Positions 1-10,940 of a stretch of 64,000 nt of DNA are shown here, piece after piece; position 1 is the first letter of the stretch, and each line of letters starts with the position of its first letter. The translations under genes and the position numbers were made by a program. This DNA comes from Harmothoe impar. Its lineage: Eukaryota > Annelida > Polychaeta > Phyllodocida > Polynoidae. The DNA lies in assembly GCA_947462335.1 (NCBI GenBank), contig OX381716.1, forward strand, positions 10,798,861-10,862,860. The letters run 5' to 3'. Under the pieces are notes generated by a model. The model did no database searches. It was not told the DNA's origin and saw only the letters and a list, made by a program, of their open reading frames with translations.

Positions 1-687
1 AGAAAAAGACAAGTCCAGTCCCTAGCAGGTAAGCTGGTACACGTTGCAAAATGTGTCCCTCATGCTAGGAGATTTATCTCAAGAATTCTAGAGACTCTCA
101 GGGTCGTCAAAGACGAGGCAAAGATAATCATCAAGACATCATTCAAGGCTGATGTGAAATGGTTTATACTATATGCACAGAGATCCAACGGAGTCCACCT
201 CCTCGACCCTGACCTCCAGGAGGTACATATCTTCTGTGACTCGTCGGATACTGGGGGTGGTGGCCACTCAGCAACACAGTACTACACCCTCCCCTACACG
301 ACGGCACACCTGAAGAAGTACCCACACACCCATCAGAGGGAAGCTGTTAACCTCCTGGTCGCTTACAGGTCCCTCAAGCCTGAACACACCAATGGCACAA
401 AGGTAGTCATGCACACTGACAACTTGTCATCAAAGTATGCGCTGCAAACAGGACGTACTAAGGACCCAGTGTTAGCAGCATGTGCAGGCCAGATTTGGCT
501 GGAGGCAGCTGTCGGTGACCATCAGATCGAGATAAGGCACAAACCTAGTAGAGACATACCTCTGGCTGATGCACTCAGCAGAATGGCAGAGACACAGAAA
601 GCATGGCATGCTCTTGATCAGGTGACCACTCGAAATCTCAAAAAGGTGGACCCTGCCCTCCCATGCCCTTTCTTTGCTAACATATGA
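1..687 (+). CDS. DIRS/Ngaro-type retrotransposon, reverse transcriptase C-terminus and RNase H (5'-truncated by window edge)
   Basis: The frame is open from base 1, so the protein starts upstream of the window; 228 residues are visible. Residues 5-25 resemble the segment after the RT palm in DIRS/Ngaro polymerases (LAGKLVHVAKCVPHARRF). An RNase H domain follows, with four acidic positions in order: Asp80 (CDSSD), Glu114 (REA), Asp140 (HTDN) and Asp190 (ADALSR). RNase H degrades the RNA strand of the RNA:DNA hybrid during reverse transcription. The frame ends at TGA 685-687. The tyrosine recombinase ORF lies downstream in the same frame, the usual RT-RNase H-YR order of DIRS-like elements. No frameshift is seen in the visible part. 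An internal GTG at 154 is not a start. Family placement is firm; Ngaro versus another DIRS lineage is inferred from the downstream direct repeats. Confidence 0.8.
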   Translation, partial: RKRQVQSLAGKLVHVAKCVPHARRFISRILETLRVVKDEAKIIIKTSFKADVKWFILYAQRSNGVHLLDPDLQEVHIFCDSSDTGGGGHSATQYYTLPYTTAHLKKYPHTHQREAVNLLVAYRSLKPEHTNGTKVVMHTDNLSSKYALQTGRTKDPVLAACAGQIWLEAAVGDHQIEIRHKPSRDIPLADALSRMAETQKAWHALDQVTTRNLKKVDPALPCPFFANI

Positions 688-807
688 CTGTTAACTGAAC
701 TTAAAGCTTGACCTGGTTTCTACTTCGCAGGCACGCCTCTTGGACTACAAGCCATTGTATCATACAATGCCGCTCTGTCAACCAGGTCCATTAAGAATAG
801 ACACGCC
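688..807 (+). other. Spacer between RNase H and recombinase frames, with intron-like 3' end
   Basis: The 120-bp spacer is in the same frame as both flanking ORFs and is closed only by TGA at 685 and TGA at 709. A pyrimidine-rich stretch ending TTTCTACTTCGCAG (about 717-730) looks like a 3' splice site, and CTAAC/TTAAC motifs upstream could be branch points. From 712 to the recombinase ATG the frame is open. A spliced read-through is possible, but no donor is certain (AAG/GTGGAC near 644 is one candidate). Confidence 0.3.
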
Positions 808-1686
808 ATGGCCAAGATGTATGTGACATTTGCAGTTATATATAGAGTCCCAGTACTAGCACCTACTATCGCCGACTGCTGCCTGTACCAACAGTATATG
901 GCAAACTCTCTAACCTCCCCGGCTTCAAGAAGGAACTATACTTCGGGAGCGAGAATCTGGATAGAGGAGAGAGGCGGTGACGGCACAGCAATGAGATCCC
1001 TGGAAGCAGACTACGTTGCAAAAGGGGCAGAGAAACTAAACCCTCATACCCCAAACCAGGCACCAGCTCTGACACCAGCTGACCTCGTCGCTGTTTGTAT
1101 GTACCTAGACAAAGCTGACAAAGGAGCCCCAATAAAAGCTGCATTGACAATCGGTTTCTTTGCATTCTTGCGTGCCTCAAACCTCTTGTCGCCAGCGGCA
1201 GAAATGTGGGGCGGCCCTCATACTCTACACAGATCAGACATCAATAGCACAGCAGCTGGACTACATGTAGTCCTAAGATCGTCAAAGACTATCAGTGTGG
1301 GTGCGCAGCCTGTTGTGCTCACACTCCCCCGCATGCCAACATCCCCGGCATGCCCAGCATCAGCCTGGGACGCCTACATTAAACAGGTTCCTGCTCTCCC
1401 TGGAGCCCCAGCCTTCATCCTACACAGTGGTGCCCCGCTCACTCCTGCTCAGCTTGTGGCAGTTATCCAGCAGGCCCTTACACATGCTGGACGCCCATAT
1501 GCCCATCTTATAAGGTCTCACTCCCTGAGACGAGGAGGCCTATGGGCAGCCTTAGCTGCAGGCTGTAATAAAGAGGACCTGGCGGTGCATGGTACCTGGG
1601 CGTCCAGAAATGGACTCCGCCCTTACCTCCCAAACCAGTCCTCCTCCACGGTGGCTGCTTCACTAGCCACTATATTTGCACCTTAA
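808..1686 (+). CDS. Tyrosine recombinase (phage-integrase fold) of DIRS/Ngaro retrotransposon
   Basis: The 292-aa ORF starts at an ATG in good context (GCCATGG). The catalytic set of tyrosine recombinases is visible: Arg122 (FLRASNLL), Lys160 (RSSKTI), His238-x-x-Arg241 (HSLRR), His261/Trp264 (HGTW) and nucleophile Tyr273 (RPYLP). Residues 1-90 match the small N-terminal core-binding part. In DIRS/Ngaro elements this enzyme integrates a circular cDNA by site-specific recombination instead of using a DDE integrase. The ORF is intact with no stop or frameshift and ends inside the first base of the direct-repeat array, so coding and repeat are contiguous. It follows the RT/RNase H frame by 120 bp. 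Family assignment is confident. Activity is not known, because the element's 5' half is outside the window. Confidence 0.85.
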   Translation: MAKMYVTFAVIYRVPVLAPTIADCCLYQQYMANSLTSPASRRNYTSGARIWIEERGGDGTAMRSLEADYVAKGAEKLNPHTPNQAPALTPADLVAVCMYLDKADKGAPIKAALTIGFFAFLRASNLLSPAAEMWGGPHTLHRSDINSTAAGLHVVLRSSKTISVGAQPVVLTLPRMPTSPACPASAWDAYIKQVPALPGAPAFILHSGAPLTPAQLVAVIQQALTHAGRPYAHLIRSHSLRRGGLWAALAAGCNKEDLAVHGTWASRNGLRPYLPNQSSSTVAASLATIFAP

Positions 1687-2748
1687 ATACAAAAGGACTG
1701 ATTTAAAAAACCTACAGGTTTATCATGTACTACCTCATACCGTATCAAAAACTATAAAATGTATATCGTTCTTGACATGTTTCTCATATTCTCAGGAATA
1801 AACATTCCGTATTATAAAAGTGACTTTACGTTATCATTGGCCGGAATGCTGAAGGCATACCGATTAATGATCAGAGGAAAGGAGCGGGAAACACTGGCGC
1901 CACCACACCCAGCGTCTGGTACTAAACTACGAAGGTGCGCCAAGCGGCTCAACCAAGAACTCTTCCATTTCTACAAAGATCTCACAGAGTGAGCGTCGCC
2001 GCTAAAAATTTGTTCCCGCCCACCAACCCTCAAAGACATACATGCATATAAATGCACATATTTTATTTTAAATACTATCTTAAAAAGACTTTTAATTTAT
2101 CTATTTTAAAGGTACCAACAAGGTTACTCGGATACCCTTAAATACAAAAGGACTGATTTAAAAAACCTACAGGTTTATCATGTACTACCTCATACCGTAT
2201 CAAAAACTATAAAATGTATATCGTTCTTGACATGTTTCTCATATTCTCAGGAATAAACATTCCGTATTATAAAAGTGACTTTACGTTATCATTGGCCGGA
2301 ATGCTGAAGGCATACCGATTAATGATCAGAGGAAAGGAGCGGGAAACACTGGCGCCACCACACCCAGCGTCTGGTACTAAACTACGAAGGTGCGCCAAGC
2401 GGCTCAACCAAGAACTCTTCCATTTCTACAAAGATCTCACAGAGTGAGCGTCGCCGCTAAAAATTTGTTCCCGCCCACCAACCCTCAAAGACATACATGC
2501 ATATAAATGCACATATTTTATTTTAAATACTATCTTAAAAAGACTTTTAATTTATCTATTTTAAAGGTACCAACAAGGTTACTCGGATACCCTTAAATAC
2601 AAAAGGACTGATTTAAAAAACCTACAGGTTTATCATGTACTACCTCATACCGTATCAAAAACTATAAAATGTATATCGTTCTTGACATGTTTCTCATATT
2701 CTCAGGAATAAACATTCCGTATTATAAAAGTGACTTTACGTTATCATT
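1683..2748 (+). repeat. 3' direct-repeat array of the DIRS/Ngaro element (2.34 copies of 455 bp)
   Basis: Copies begin at 1683, 2138 and 2593; the third stops at 2748. I saw no difference between copies. Splitting each unit at the point where copy 3 ends gives B (1683-1838), A (1839-2137), B, A, B. Ngaro-type elements carry split direct repeats in the order A1-ORFs-B1-A2-B2, so this is the expected 3' end with one extra A-B unit. Small ORFs of 77 codons within each copy (for example 1759-1992) are repeat shadows. Confidence 0.7.
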
Positions 2749-4431
2749 AAAGCACTCTGCAGCCTTAAAGATCCACTGCCATGTCCCCGACTACTATACA
2801 CCATTGTTTCTAATGGCGCAGGTTATATCATGTTCTATACGTCTTACTGCTGCTGCCTACAAGGTAACAGAGTACTGGGCCCACAAAGTGCATCCACACC
2901 CTAAGACCAAGCCATTTCAGCTGCAGGCCACGCCAAGCAAGGAGGGGCAGTTACCCGTATGTGTTACGTCACTGGGGGCATTGTCTGGAGGTGTGAGCAT
3001 TGGTGCGCCGTAGCAAAGCCATGACAGCATCCGCTCAACACCTAAAGCATTTTAAACCAAATATCCGAATCACTTGACAAATGTCAATGTTTTTATTGGG
3101 GGAAGGGGGCGGGGTAATTTTCGTTTGTCGCACCTAATCAGGTGTTCACCCTAAGGTATAAAACGACACACACAGGTACATATAGCTGGCGGCCATATGA
3201 TATATGCATGGCATTGTATGTGGTTTCATCTCGTGTAGTAGGCATCTATCAAACGTCAGTGGCTTCTCAAAAGTTTTAAAGATTTTTGGACTATTTTTGA
3301 CCAATGATTATTAGATTACCAACATTATTTGTCATACAAAGATATTGTAGGCCTATTCGTGAACCAAGGAATGATTTAAGAACGACCATAGGAGTAGACC
3401 TTCTAATTAAATGTAACCAACATTTTCAATGTATATTAAATCACTTTACTGTAGACTCGGTTTGGTTACTAAAACAATAAATACGTTCTCAAAATGTGGG
3501 ATGCTGTACATCATTGGAAAGTTCAAGATGTGAGAAAGACATGCCACATACAGATAATGAGATTTTGAATTGTAGTAAAGTTTATGATAGAATTACAGTG
3601 GTGGATTCGGGATTATGAATAGGGGGTGGCGCACTACTGAAAAAACCCTGCCTTCCAAACATTAGATTTTGAGCCAGATTTAAAATTGAAAACTAATTTT
3701 TCCTCGACACTTTTCCTACTTACCCCTATGTACCTCAACCCCTCTCTCTCTGTGGATAGAGTATATAATGACGAGGAGTGAAGATGCTTCCATAGTAAAA
3801 AAATACTGTGGTCAACCTAATAAACGAACATCCCCTAATGGATGTACACCCCTTTTGGGCCAACTTAAGTCTATAATTTTCTTTTTCAAGTCAAATGTTG
3901 AACCCAAATTTATAAACTCTTAATTACGAGAAACATTCTCAGAATAATTTGTCATATATGCAATGTCAGAAAGTGGATGGGTAGAATTAAAGTTAATTTT
4001 TGTTCTTTTAGTTCGTTTTTAAGCGCACCGTAACAGCAAAAGAGTTGTTGAAAGTTTGGGGGATTCCCACTTTACTGAATTTGATTATACTTCTGACTAT
4101 CCTGAGAAAGAACATCTATAGGCCTATACAGGAGGAAAGGGGATCTTCAGGCCATGTGGTGGCGTTTCTAGAAGCTAAATCGTCAGATTATTCCAGACAC
4201 AAGACATTATCCTGGAGATATGAGACAATTATGAGGGAGGTGTGAGAAGTGACCGCCCACTATGTGGCTGCAGTAGGGTAATGTGTACCCTTATATAAAT
4301 CAAACACGTGGGTTATGTCCAAATTTAATGAAGAATGGGAGAAGATAAAAGGCAAAAATCGTGTCATTGGATCTTTAAGGATGTAATTGCAGTATTCTGT
4401 GTAGATTTACAGCCAGTCTGTTTGAAGGGTG
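2749..4431. other. No gene recognised
   Basis: Sequence after the retrotransposon end. The 2669-3013 frame only reads out of repeat B into unrelated DNA. A GC box (GGGGGCGGGG near 3107) and a TATA-like GGTATAAAACG near 3154 are spaced as in a core promoter, but no credible ORF follows. The rest is AT-rich with no structure I could support. Around 4370-4430 is a piece of the tandem unit found at 4737-5570. Confidence 0.4.
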
Positions 4432-4736
4432 CCCTGCGAACAAAATCTCAAGCGGAACCTGTGTTATTCTCGTGTCAAAACTCAAGAATATTTTAACGTT
4501 TTTTGAACGTTTTCGGAAATTTATATTCTGTATCATTTCTTGTAGTAGAACTTGTGAAATCCAGGTTTCATTCTACTTGAGGAATTTCAGGTTATTTGTA
4601 GGAGTAAAACTTGGGAAATACACATCACCATTGAACATATCACTAGGAACATTCCCTATTCTCTAGAATTTGTGTACAGTTTATGCGTTTCCCAGGAAAT
4701 ACAAACTTTTGTGATTCTAGAGTTCTGTTTGGAGGG
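4432..4736 (+). mobile_element. M1 family inverted-repeat element (MITE-like)
   Basis: Left end CCCTGCGAACAAAATCTC and right end GAGTTCTGTTTGGAGGG form imperfect terminal inverted repeats. The interior is non-coding, with recurring phrases (TGAAACTTGTGAAAT, ACCATTGAACATGTCACTAG). At least ten related copies lie in the window. It has no transposase; superfamily unknown. Confidence 0.65.
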
Positions 4737-5570
4737 TAATGACAACGAAGGATATCAGAGCACTCTGCAGCCTCAAGGAGGTAACTGCAGTATTCTGTGT
4801 AGATTTACAGCCAGTCTGTGTGAAGGGTGTGACACAAACAGCAGAGGGCCTGCCCTCAAATATACTCACACATCAGGGCTGGTGTAATTTACCCCTTTAA
4901 GGGCTGCATACCATAAAGTCTTGCTTAGAAGCCACGGCTAGTGTGCAAGTCTGATCCATTGGGGTTTATAGGATCGGCCTATAGTCAGGTCCCAGAAGAA
5001 AAAAATCTCAAGCGGAACTCGTGCTATTCTTGTGTAGAAGTGCAACATTTTTGGAAATTTTCTTGTGTTATATTCTGTGTCATTTCTTGTGGTTAAACTC
5101 TTGAAATCTATGCGTTTCCCAGGAAATGCGAACGTTTCTAACTTCTGTCATTCTAGAGTTCTGTTTGGAGGGTAATGACGATGAAGGATATCAGAGCACT
5201 CTGCAGCCTCAAGAATTTAATTGCAGTGTTCTGTGTAGATTTACAGCCAGTCTGTGTGAAGGGTGTGACACAAACAGCAGAAGGTCTGCCCTCAAGTATG
5301 CTCACACATCAGGGCTGGTGTAATTTAACCCTTTAAGGGCTGCATACCATAAAGTCTTGCTTAGAAGCCACGGCTGGTACGCAAGTCTGATCCAGTGAGG
5401 TTCATAGAATCGACCTATAGTCAGGTCCCTGCAAAATAAATCTCGAGCGGAACTCATGCTATTCTTGTGTAAAAGTCAAGAATTTCTAAATGCTTTTGCA
5501 GGGTGTAACACAAACAGCAGAAGGTCTGCCCTCAAGTATGCTCACACAGCAGGGCCGGTGTAATTTAACC
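4737..5570 (+). repeat. Tandem duplication, 436-bp unit, about 2 copies plus a fragment
   Basis: The unit starting TAATGACAACGAAGG at 4737 recurs at 5173, and a shorter piece (ACACAAACAGCAGAAGG) recurs at about 5505. Each unit contains an M1 remnant (about 5004-5172 and 5437-5503) and a mariner-like AAGCCACGGCT segment. The ORFs at 4672 and 5126 are the same repeat translated. Confidence 0.6.
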
Positions 5571-5814
5571 CTTTAAGGATGGCAAGATGCCTTAATGCAT
5601 CATGCCCTTGGTCAGCATGATGCATGAATGCAGCCCTGGCAAGTAACTTGCCAGTGGTGCATTCAAGCATCATGCCGACCCTATGGGCTTGAGACACTCC
5701 TGGAGGGTCAGCATGATGCACCGATGCAGCACCGGCAAGTTACTCTAAGGTGCTGCATTGGTGCATCATGATGACAAATGTCATCTTTTAGCGACATACT
5801 TCCTTAAGGGTAAA
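5565..5814 (+). mobile_element. M2 family element, TTAA-flanked, palindrome-rich
   Basis: It starts TTAA-CCCTTTAAGGATGGC and ends TCCTTAAGGG-TAAA, so its terminal repeats are CCTTTAAGGA-like. Inside are two near-palindromes centred on GCCCTGGCAAGTAACTTGCC and its relative, with repeated ATGCATCATG phrases. TTAA targeting suggests a piggyBac-like source; no transposase is present. Confidence 0.6.
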
Positions 5815-7878
5815 GGGCCGCACACCCACCTGCATAAAGGTGTCACTGTACTAATCCGCCAAGAAAACCTAGCCAAATAGTCCCTACTAAAAATGGATTC
5901 TAGTGGATATTATCAGTGCTAGGAGACCTTATTTTTGACTGGGAGCAATAATTAGCATACAAGATAATGGGCAATGCTTGTTTACAAAAAAAAAAAAAGT
6001 TTGTGGTATCCATGGTAACCAAGGGGTCATGCTTGGAGGTCAAAGTCAAGGTCACAGGTTAGTGGGGTACTTGAAAAATTGATTATGTTTAGACTATGTT
6101 TTTCCATGGCAACTACCGCAAAATCTAGTCTGACTCCGATATTGATGGACATTTTAAAAAGATCAGAAATGAAGTCAGGTTTTGATTAAGGCATCATTTA
6201 TGTACGCCATCAAATTTTGAACCACATTTGAAGCCACTTGATAGTGAAAAAGAGGAAAATATTAGAATATGACTGTGTCAATTAATACCTTGACAACTTA
6301 ACTCTCGCTTAGAAGACAGATCCATCGGGGTTTACAGGATCGGCCTATAGTCAAGATGCGGCTTAGATGCAAGTTTTTAGATGAATACATGTACTACAGT
6401 TCTAAGGAGTCGTAGAACCAGATGCACTGTGGCGAGTTACTCTCAGGTGCTGCATTGGTGCATCATGATTATATTTGTCATCTTTTAGCGACATGCATCC
6501 TTAAAGGGCTAAGAACCGCATACCTACCCACATAAATTCTCGCTTGGAAGCCACGGCTTGTATGCAAGTCAGATCCATTGGGATTTATAGGATCCGCCTA
6601 TAGCCAGGTTGCGGTTTAGATGCAAGTTTAAAATTTTTAGACGTTATACATGTACTAGAGTAATAAAGTGGTTAGAATCAAATGCCCTGTGGGGCTTATA
6701 GGATTCTCCAAAGGTAGGGGGCGGCTTATGCGTGCGGATTTACAGCAGTGCATTAATGCAGTGTACACATAGTCCTTATGATGCATGAATGCAGCCCTGG
6801 TGATACAATCCTAAAAGGTTGTTACGATGTATGATTGTAGCCCAGGCGAGTTACTCACCAGGGGTGCATTCATTTATCATGACAACCATGGACATCAACA
6901 GCAATAGCAGTAGAAGCAGTATGCCGCCTTGAAGGGTTTATTAATGCGGTAGATCTATCTATAGATATACACACCTGCTCTGTATTCTCTCATTCTTTTT
7001 CAGCCCTTGAAATATTGACTGCTGTGTAACTACTTTTCAAATGAGATTTTATTTTTAACATTTAGATTCATATATGTTCGGAAATCCAGTAGAAAAATAT
7101 ATTGAATGTACCTTATGTGGGTGGATCTGCACAATAATGCATCAAATTGGAAGGAAATCAGTCCTTATAAAATGGCATCTAATATTCATACTACATCTGG
7201 AACCAAAAAGAAACACCTTTAGCCTCCCATTCCCTGGACTTTTCAACGTCATTTCCTTTTCAATTTACATCCAAATTGGTTATCAAAATGCCACTATATT
7301 GATAGTTATCAATATCAAGATATTAATAGTTATCAATATATCAATAGATATTAACATAATCTTTCTTACAGAAATGCTTTGCTTACAGAATTCATTATTT
7401 GAGTATAAGACCCAAAAATATATGTTGAGGAAGTTGTGTAACAATTTTTGATGTACCGTCCAGTTGTGTATGAATGCCCCCCGCTATTTGATTCGGAGGC
7501 ATATTTACTTCAGCACATATCTAAGATATATTTGAAAACTCTTCTGTTAGCCCTGGTGCTTATAAGATTGTTGCTTATTCGAAACCGTGTACTAAAATGA
7601 AACAGTACGGTGGGTGAATTGGCCGACCAGTATATTAAAAGAGCTTGCATTATGAGATTCATAATGAAAAAAAAGATTAACAGAAAAAGAAACATATATG
7701 TTTCTTTATCAGTTAATCTCTCTATATATATAGGAGCCACTGTATGCGAAACTTGATATACGTTTGCTGTGCTGTGCTTTTAGCAGTTATTTAATCTGAT
7801 ATTATATGAACACTCACACTAAAAGGTGTGAGCAGTCAGTATTGCTTAGAGTGAGTATATGCGATGATTCAATCTATA
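5815..7878. other. Degraded repeats, no gene
   Basis: Pieces of M2 lie near 6420-6500 and 6765-6945. Pieces of the mariner-like AAGCCACGGCT/TATAGGATC repeat lie near 6295-6350 and 6540-6625, and AT-rich self-complementary sequence near 7286-7345 (ATAGTTATCAATAT). The 125-aa frame 7074-7451 is low-complexity Ile/Asn-rich and matches nothing I recognise. Confidence 0.45.
7673..7718. repeat. 46-bp near-perfect palindrome
   Basis: The arms AGATTAAC and GTTAATCT enclose AAAGAAACATATATGTTTCTTT, with a few mismatches near the arm ends. It is centred at about 7695-7696. Confidence 0.6.
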
Positions 7879-8052
7879 CCCTGCAAGAAAACTCACAAGC
7901 GGAACATGTGGCATATTCCTGGGAATATCTTGTATTTTGAACAAGTTTTTTTAACAAGTTTTAAGTTGTGTCATTCGCCCAAGTCACAAACATTCAATTC
8001 CCAAGTTCATTTTGTGAACAGGACATGTTCACAATTCTTCGGAATATCTCAT
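7879..8052 (+). mobile_element. M1-B subfamily element, 3'-truncated
   Basis: It starts CCCTGCAAGAAAACTCAC and shares the M1-B internal phrases (GAACAAGTTTTTT, CATTTTGTGAACAGGACATG) with 14701, 19212 and 47293. It breaks off before the right terminus. Confidence 0.5.
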
Positions 8053-8280
8053 GTCGGCTGCATTCAAACACATGATGACCATTAAAGCAGTATGCAGTGG
8101 GAGGGATGCCCTTGGTTGTCATGATGCATGAATCAGCCCTAATCTGCTGATGAGAAACTCGTCAGGGCTATGATCATGCATCTTTCTATCCTCATGGGGT
8201 TGACATGATGCATGCATTTAGCTCAGGCGAGTTGCTCGCTGGGGCTGCATTCATGCACATGATGACCATTAAAGCAGTAC
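8053..8280 (+). mobile_element. M2 family fragment
   Basis: Repeated ATGATGCATGAAT phrases and a palindrome around GGCGAGTTGCTCGCTGGGG mark M2. Its continuation (TGCAGCCCTTAACGGGTAA, 8796-8815) lies beyond the 8281-8795 element, which is therefore inserted in it. Confidence 0.5.
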
Positions 8281-8795
8281 CCCAGTGGGCACAAAACCTT
8301 GATTCAACGTTGACAACTGGTTGATATAGGGTTACAGGGTAGATCAACCTGTTTTCAACATTGATGCAATGTTACTATTTAAACGTTGTCAAACAACACC
8401 TGTTTCAACATTGATGCAATGTTTGGATATCAACCTTGAACCAAACATGTGTTTCCTGTCTTTCCCACTAGTTGCTTCCACAACCTACTCCTTAGCAAAT
8501 CTATCTACATGCTACATCTATTTTCTGTAATTGTAAGCTCTTATGTTTTCATCAATGTATACAATTGATCAAAATCTCGTTCATTTTCATTGACAACTAT
8601 GGTGCGTGCATTTAGTTGACATTTGGAATTAAATTGTTGATTCACAATGGCCATATCAATGTTGAATCACTGTTGAATGATCAATGTTGATGACCTCATC
8701 AATATCAACTTAATGACAACCCTGTATCAACTGTTGATATTATATCGCTACACACGTTGAATCAACATTGAATCAACTAAAATTTGCCCATTGGG
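8281..8795 (+). mobile_element. MITE-like element with CCCAGTGGGC termini
   Basis: Terminal repeats CCCAGTGGGC and GCCCATTGGG enclose AT-rich DNA full of CAACGTTGA/CAACATTGA words. There is no ORF. A diverged copy lies at about 51448-51700. It interrupts an M2 copy; the target duplication is not clear. Confidence 0.6.
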
Positions 8796-8815
8796 ATGCA
8801 GCCCTTAACGGGTAA

Positions 8816-9825
8816 ATGGATGGCATTTGAGTGAAGTTGTACTTGACACTTTCATACTATAGTAACACTAATGCCATTAGTCAGTTTCTAATGGAACAAT
8901 GGGATGTGAAAATCTATAAGCGTAATCAAATTACACGCTAGTCTATCAATAATTAGTCGTTAATTAGCGGTAATTCACAATATGCATTATACTGTATCAG
9001 GGTTAGAGATTAGGAGTACCATTCTCAGTCAGGGCCAAGGCAGGCTCATACCCAGCCTCGAGCTCTCCAGGCCCATTACAGCCGTCACACTGTAATGGGC
9101 CTGGACAATTTTGTATCTAATAATTATAACCTAGTTAGAAAAGGATCCAGGATCCTGGATCATTTCTTAATGAGATAGCTCAACCACTGATTGGTTAGCC
9201 ATGGTCTCATGATCATGAATGACATAGATATGTTATGTTTTGCCTCATGGGTTCAAATCACACCTTGGCAAAAATGTAGGCTCGTTTTTTTACATTATTT
9301 ATTTGGCTAATTTGAAGCATAAATACCCCTATACTGGCATAGTAATATCACATATTTAGACAGAGAAAACAGCGTAACGGAGGTGTATTGTACAGCCATC
9401 AAAATTTCTACCAATTGTGCCAAGGTGGGACTCGAACCCATGATGTTTAGATTGGTGATATCCAGTACAAGTCAGTACATAAGGACTCTCCCAGACTGTA
9501 TACATATAGTCGGGGCCCGAGACTGGCTCATACCCGGTGGGCACAGCTCAGCTCAACAGGCAATATTAAGCCCTACAGAGAATATGCAGGGCTTGATAAG
9601 CACTTGATAAATGGTTTGGGTAGCTTCATCCATATGTGAGACTCAAACCAATGCATTATTGTCATTCTAAGATATATGAATGGCTATGAAAGTCCTATGC
9701 CTGTGGGCCTGTAGTATGCTTCTCCATGGTTTTTCTCTGTCAAATGAAAAATAACATGATTATTATGAATCTGAAAAAGGATCTCCCATGTCAGCATGAA
9801 TGAATGTAACCCTGCTGAGTAACTC
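8816..9825. other. No gene; two tRNA-like half-elements and a hairpin
   Basis: About 9195-9290 reads like a tRNA-derived repeat on the plus strand (B-box-like GGGTTCAAATC). About 9410-9480 has the related motif on the minus strand (complement of GGGTTCGAGTCCCACC), so the two face each other. No valid tRNA fold was found. Confidence 0.35.
9066..9105. repeat. Perfect 16-bp hairpin with 8-nt loop
   Basis: TCCAGGCCCATTACAG (9066-9081) pairs exactly with CTGTAATGGGCCTGGA (9090-9105). It is GC-richer than its surroundings. Confidence 0.7.
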
Positions 9826-10131
9826 CCCTGCAAACAAAATCTCAAGAGGAACTCGTGCTATTCTCGTGTCAAAACTAAAAAATTTATGACAGTTTTTTGA
9901 AAGTTTTCTTGTGTCATATTCCGTCTTATATCTTGTAGTGAAACTTGTGAAATACAGGCTATTTGTATGAGGTAAACTTGGGAAATACATGTCACCGTTG
10001 AACATGTCACTAGAACATTCACTATTCTCAAGAATCTCCCGTGTCTCTCTTGTCTATACAGCTTACAAGTGTGTTTCCAGGGAGATACAAACGTTTCTAA
10101 CTTGTGTGATTCTTGAGTTCTGTTTGGAGGG
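9826..10131 (+). mobile_element. M1 family element
   Basis: Left CCCTGCAAACAAAATCTC, right GAGTTCTGTTTGGAGGG; nearly full length. An M2 fragment abuts its left end. Confidence 0.65.
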
Positions 10132-10568
10132 TCACTAGCACTACATAAATCCACTCTGATACATTTCCAAAGAGTCGAAATGGTGCATGAATGTAGCACT
10201 AGTGAGTGGACACAGTCAAATATTAAACTATGTAACATATCCGGCTAATAACGATTAAGCCCCTATGTGGCTCTAAATGGAGGAGCTGGCAGACTAAAGC
10301 ATTATGTAGCCTTTAATAGGTTGGATTCAGAATGTCTGTTTTTGCTTTGGTGCAGTTCTTTGTCATCCCTTTGGCAATTGTCTTTGTCAGAAGAGCTGTG
10401 ACCTGAGCCTGATGCACCTTGTAAAGAGGCCCAGTAAAACATCCCAATTAGCTTTCTTGTCAATTGTACTCTTGGTTATTGTTCCTTCCCATGGTGGCCT
10501 CTGACAAGACCATACCAGGTAAACAAGTACATCTTTGTTAGCTGGGTTAGTTCTGTTTTGAGGGTATA

Positions 10569-10856
10569 GGTGTGTAGCGGGCACGTATCGCTCGGGGCAG
10601 CCCGCGCTTGCGTGGAGGGTGCATTGCCCACCTGTGGTAGCTCAAGTACCGTAGCAGAGCAGTGGAGCATTCTCAACTCTAGAGCGGAGGGACTGGGGTT
10701 CAACTCCCCGTGGAGCTTGACGTTTTCCGCTGTCTGTTACACTGGTGCCGTGACCAGGATGAACCGAACCTGGGGTTGGGTACTTGAGCGTGTTCAGCTT
10801 CTGTTATGTGTGCGTCCAAAGATACATGTTCAGGGCAGGTGACTGGCTTCGCCGGT
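10569..10856 (+). repeat. tRNA-like SINE-type repeat, copy 1 (A-box region deleted)
   Basis: It shares a head (GGCACGTATCGCT, CACCTGTGGTAGCTCAAG, CGTAGCAGAGCAGTGGAG) and a B-box-like GGGTTCAACTCCCCG with the copy at 10941. Compared with copy 2 it lacks about 30 bp (GAAGCAGCTGGCCCTGTGGT and following bases), which hold the A-box. Three-box order suggests tRNA origin; it is not a working tRNA gene. Confidence 0.5.
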
Positions 10857-10940
10857 TAAATCTAAGTATAGGATTAGCTTTGATCACAGATTGCTGCGTA
10901 ACATGTCTGTCCGCAGACCTAGCAAAGTCTGAAGGGGAGT

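Noticed and set aside
2669..3013. 114-aa ORF after the Ngaro repeats
   Set aside because: It begins in repeat B and runs by chance into unrelated flank; no codon pattern or match.
3100..3170. GC-box/TATA promoter for a downstream gene
   Set aside because: No credible ORF or exon follows within 1.3 kb; kept only as a remark.
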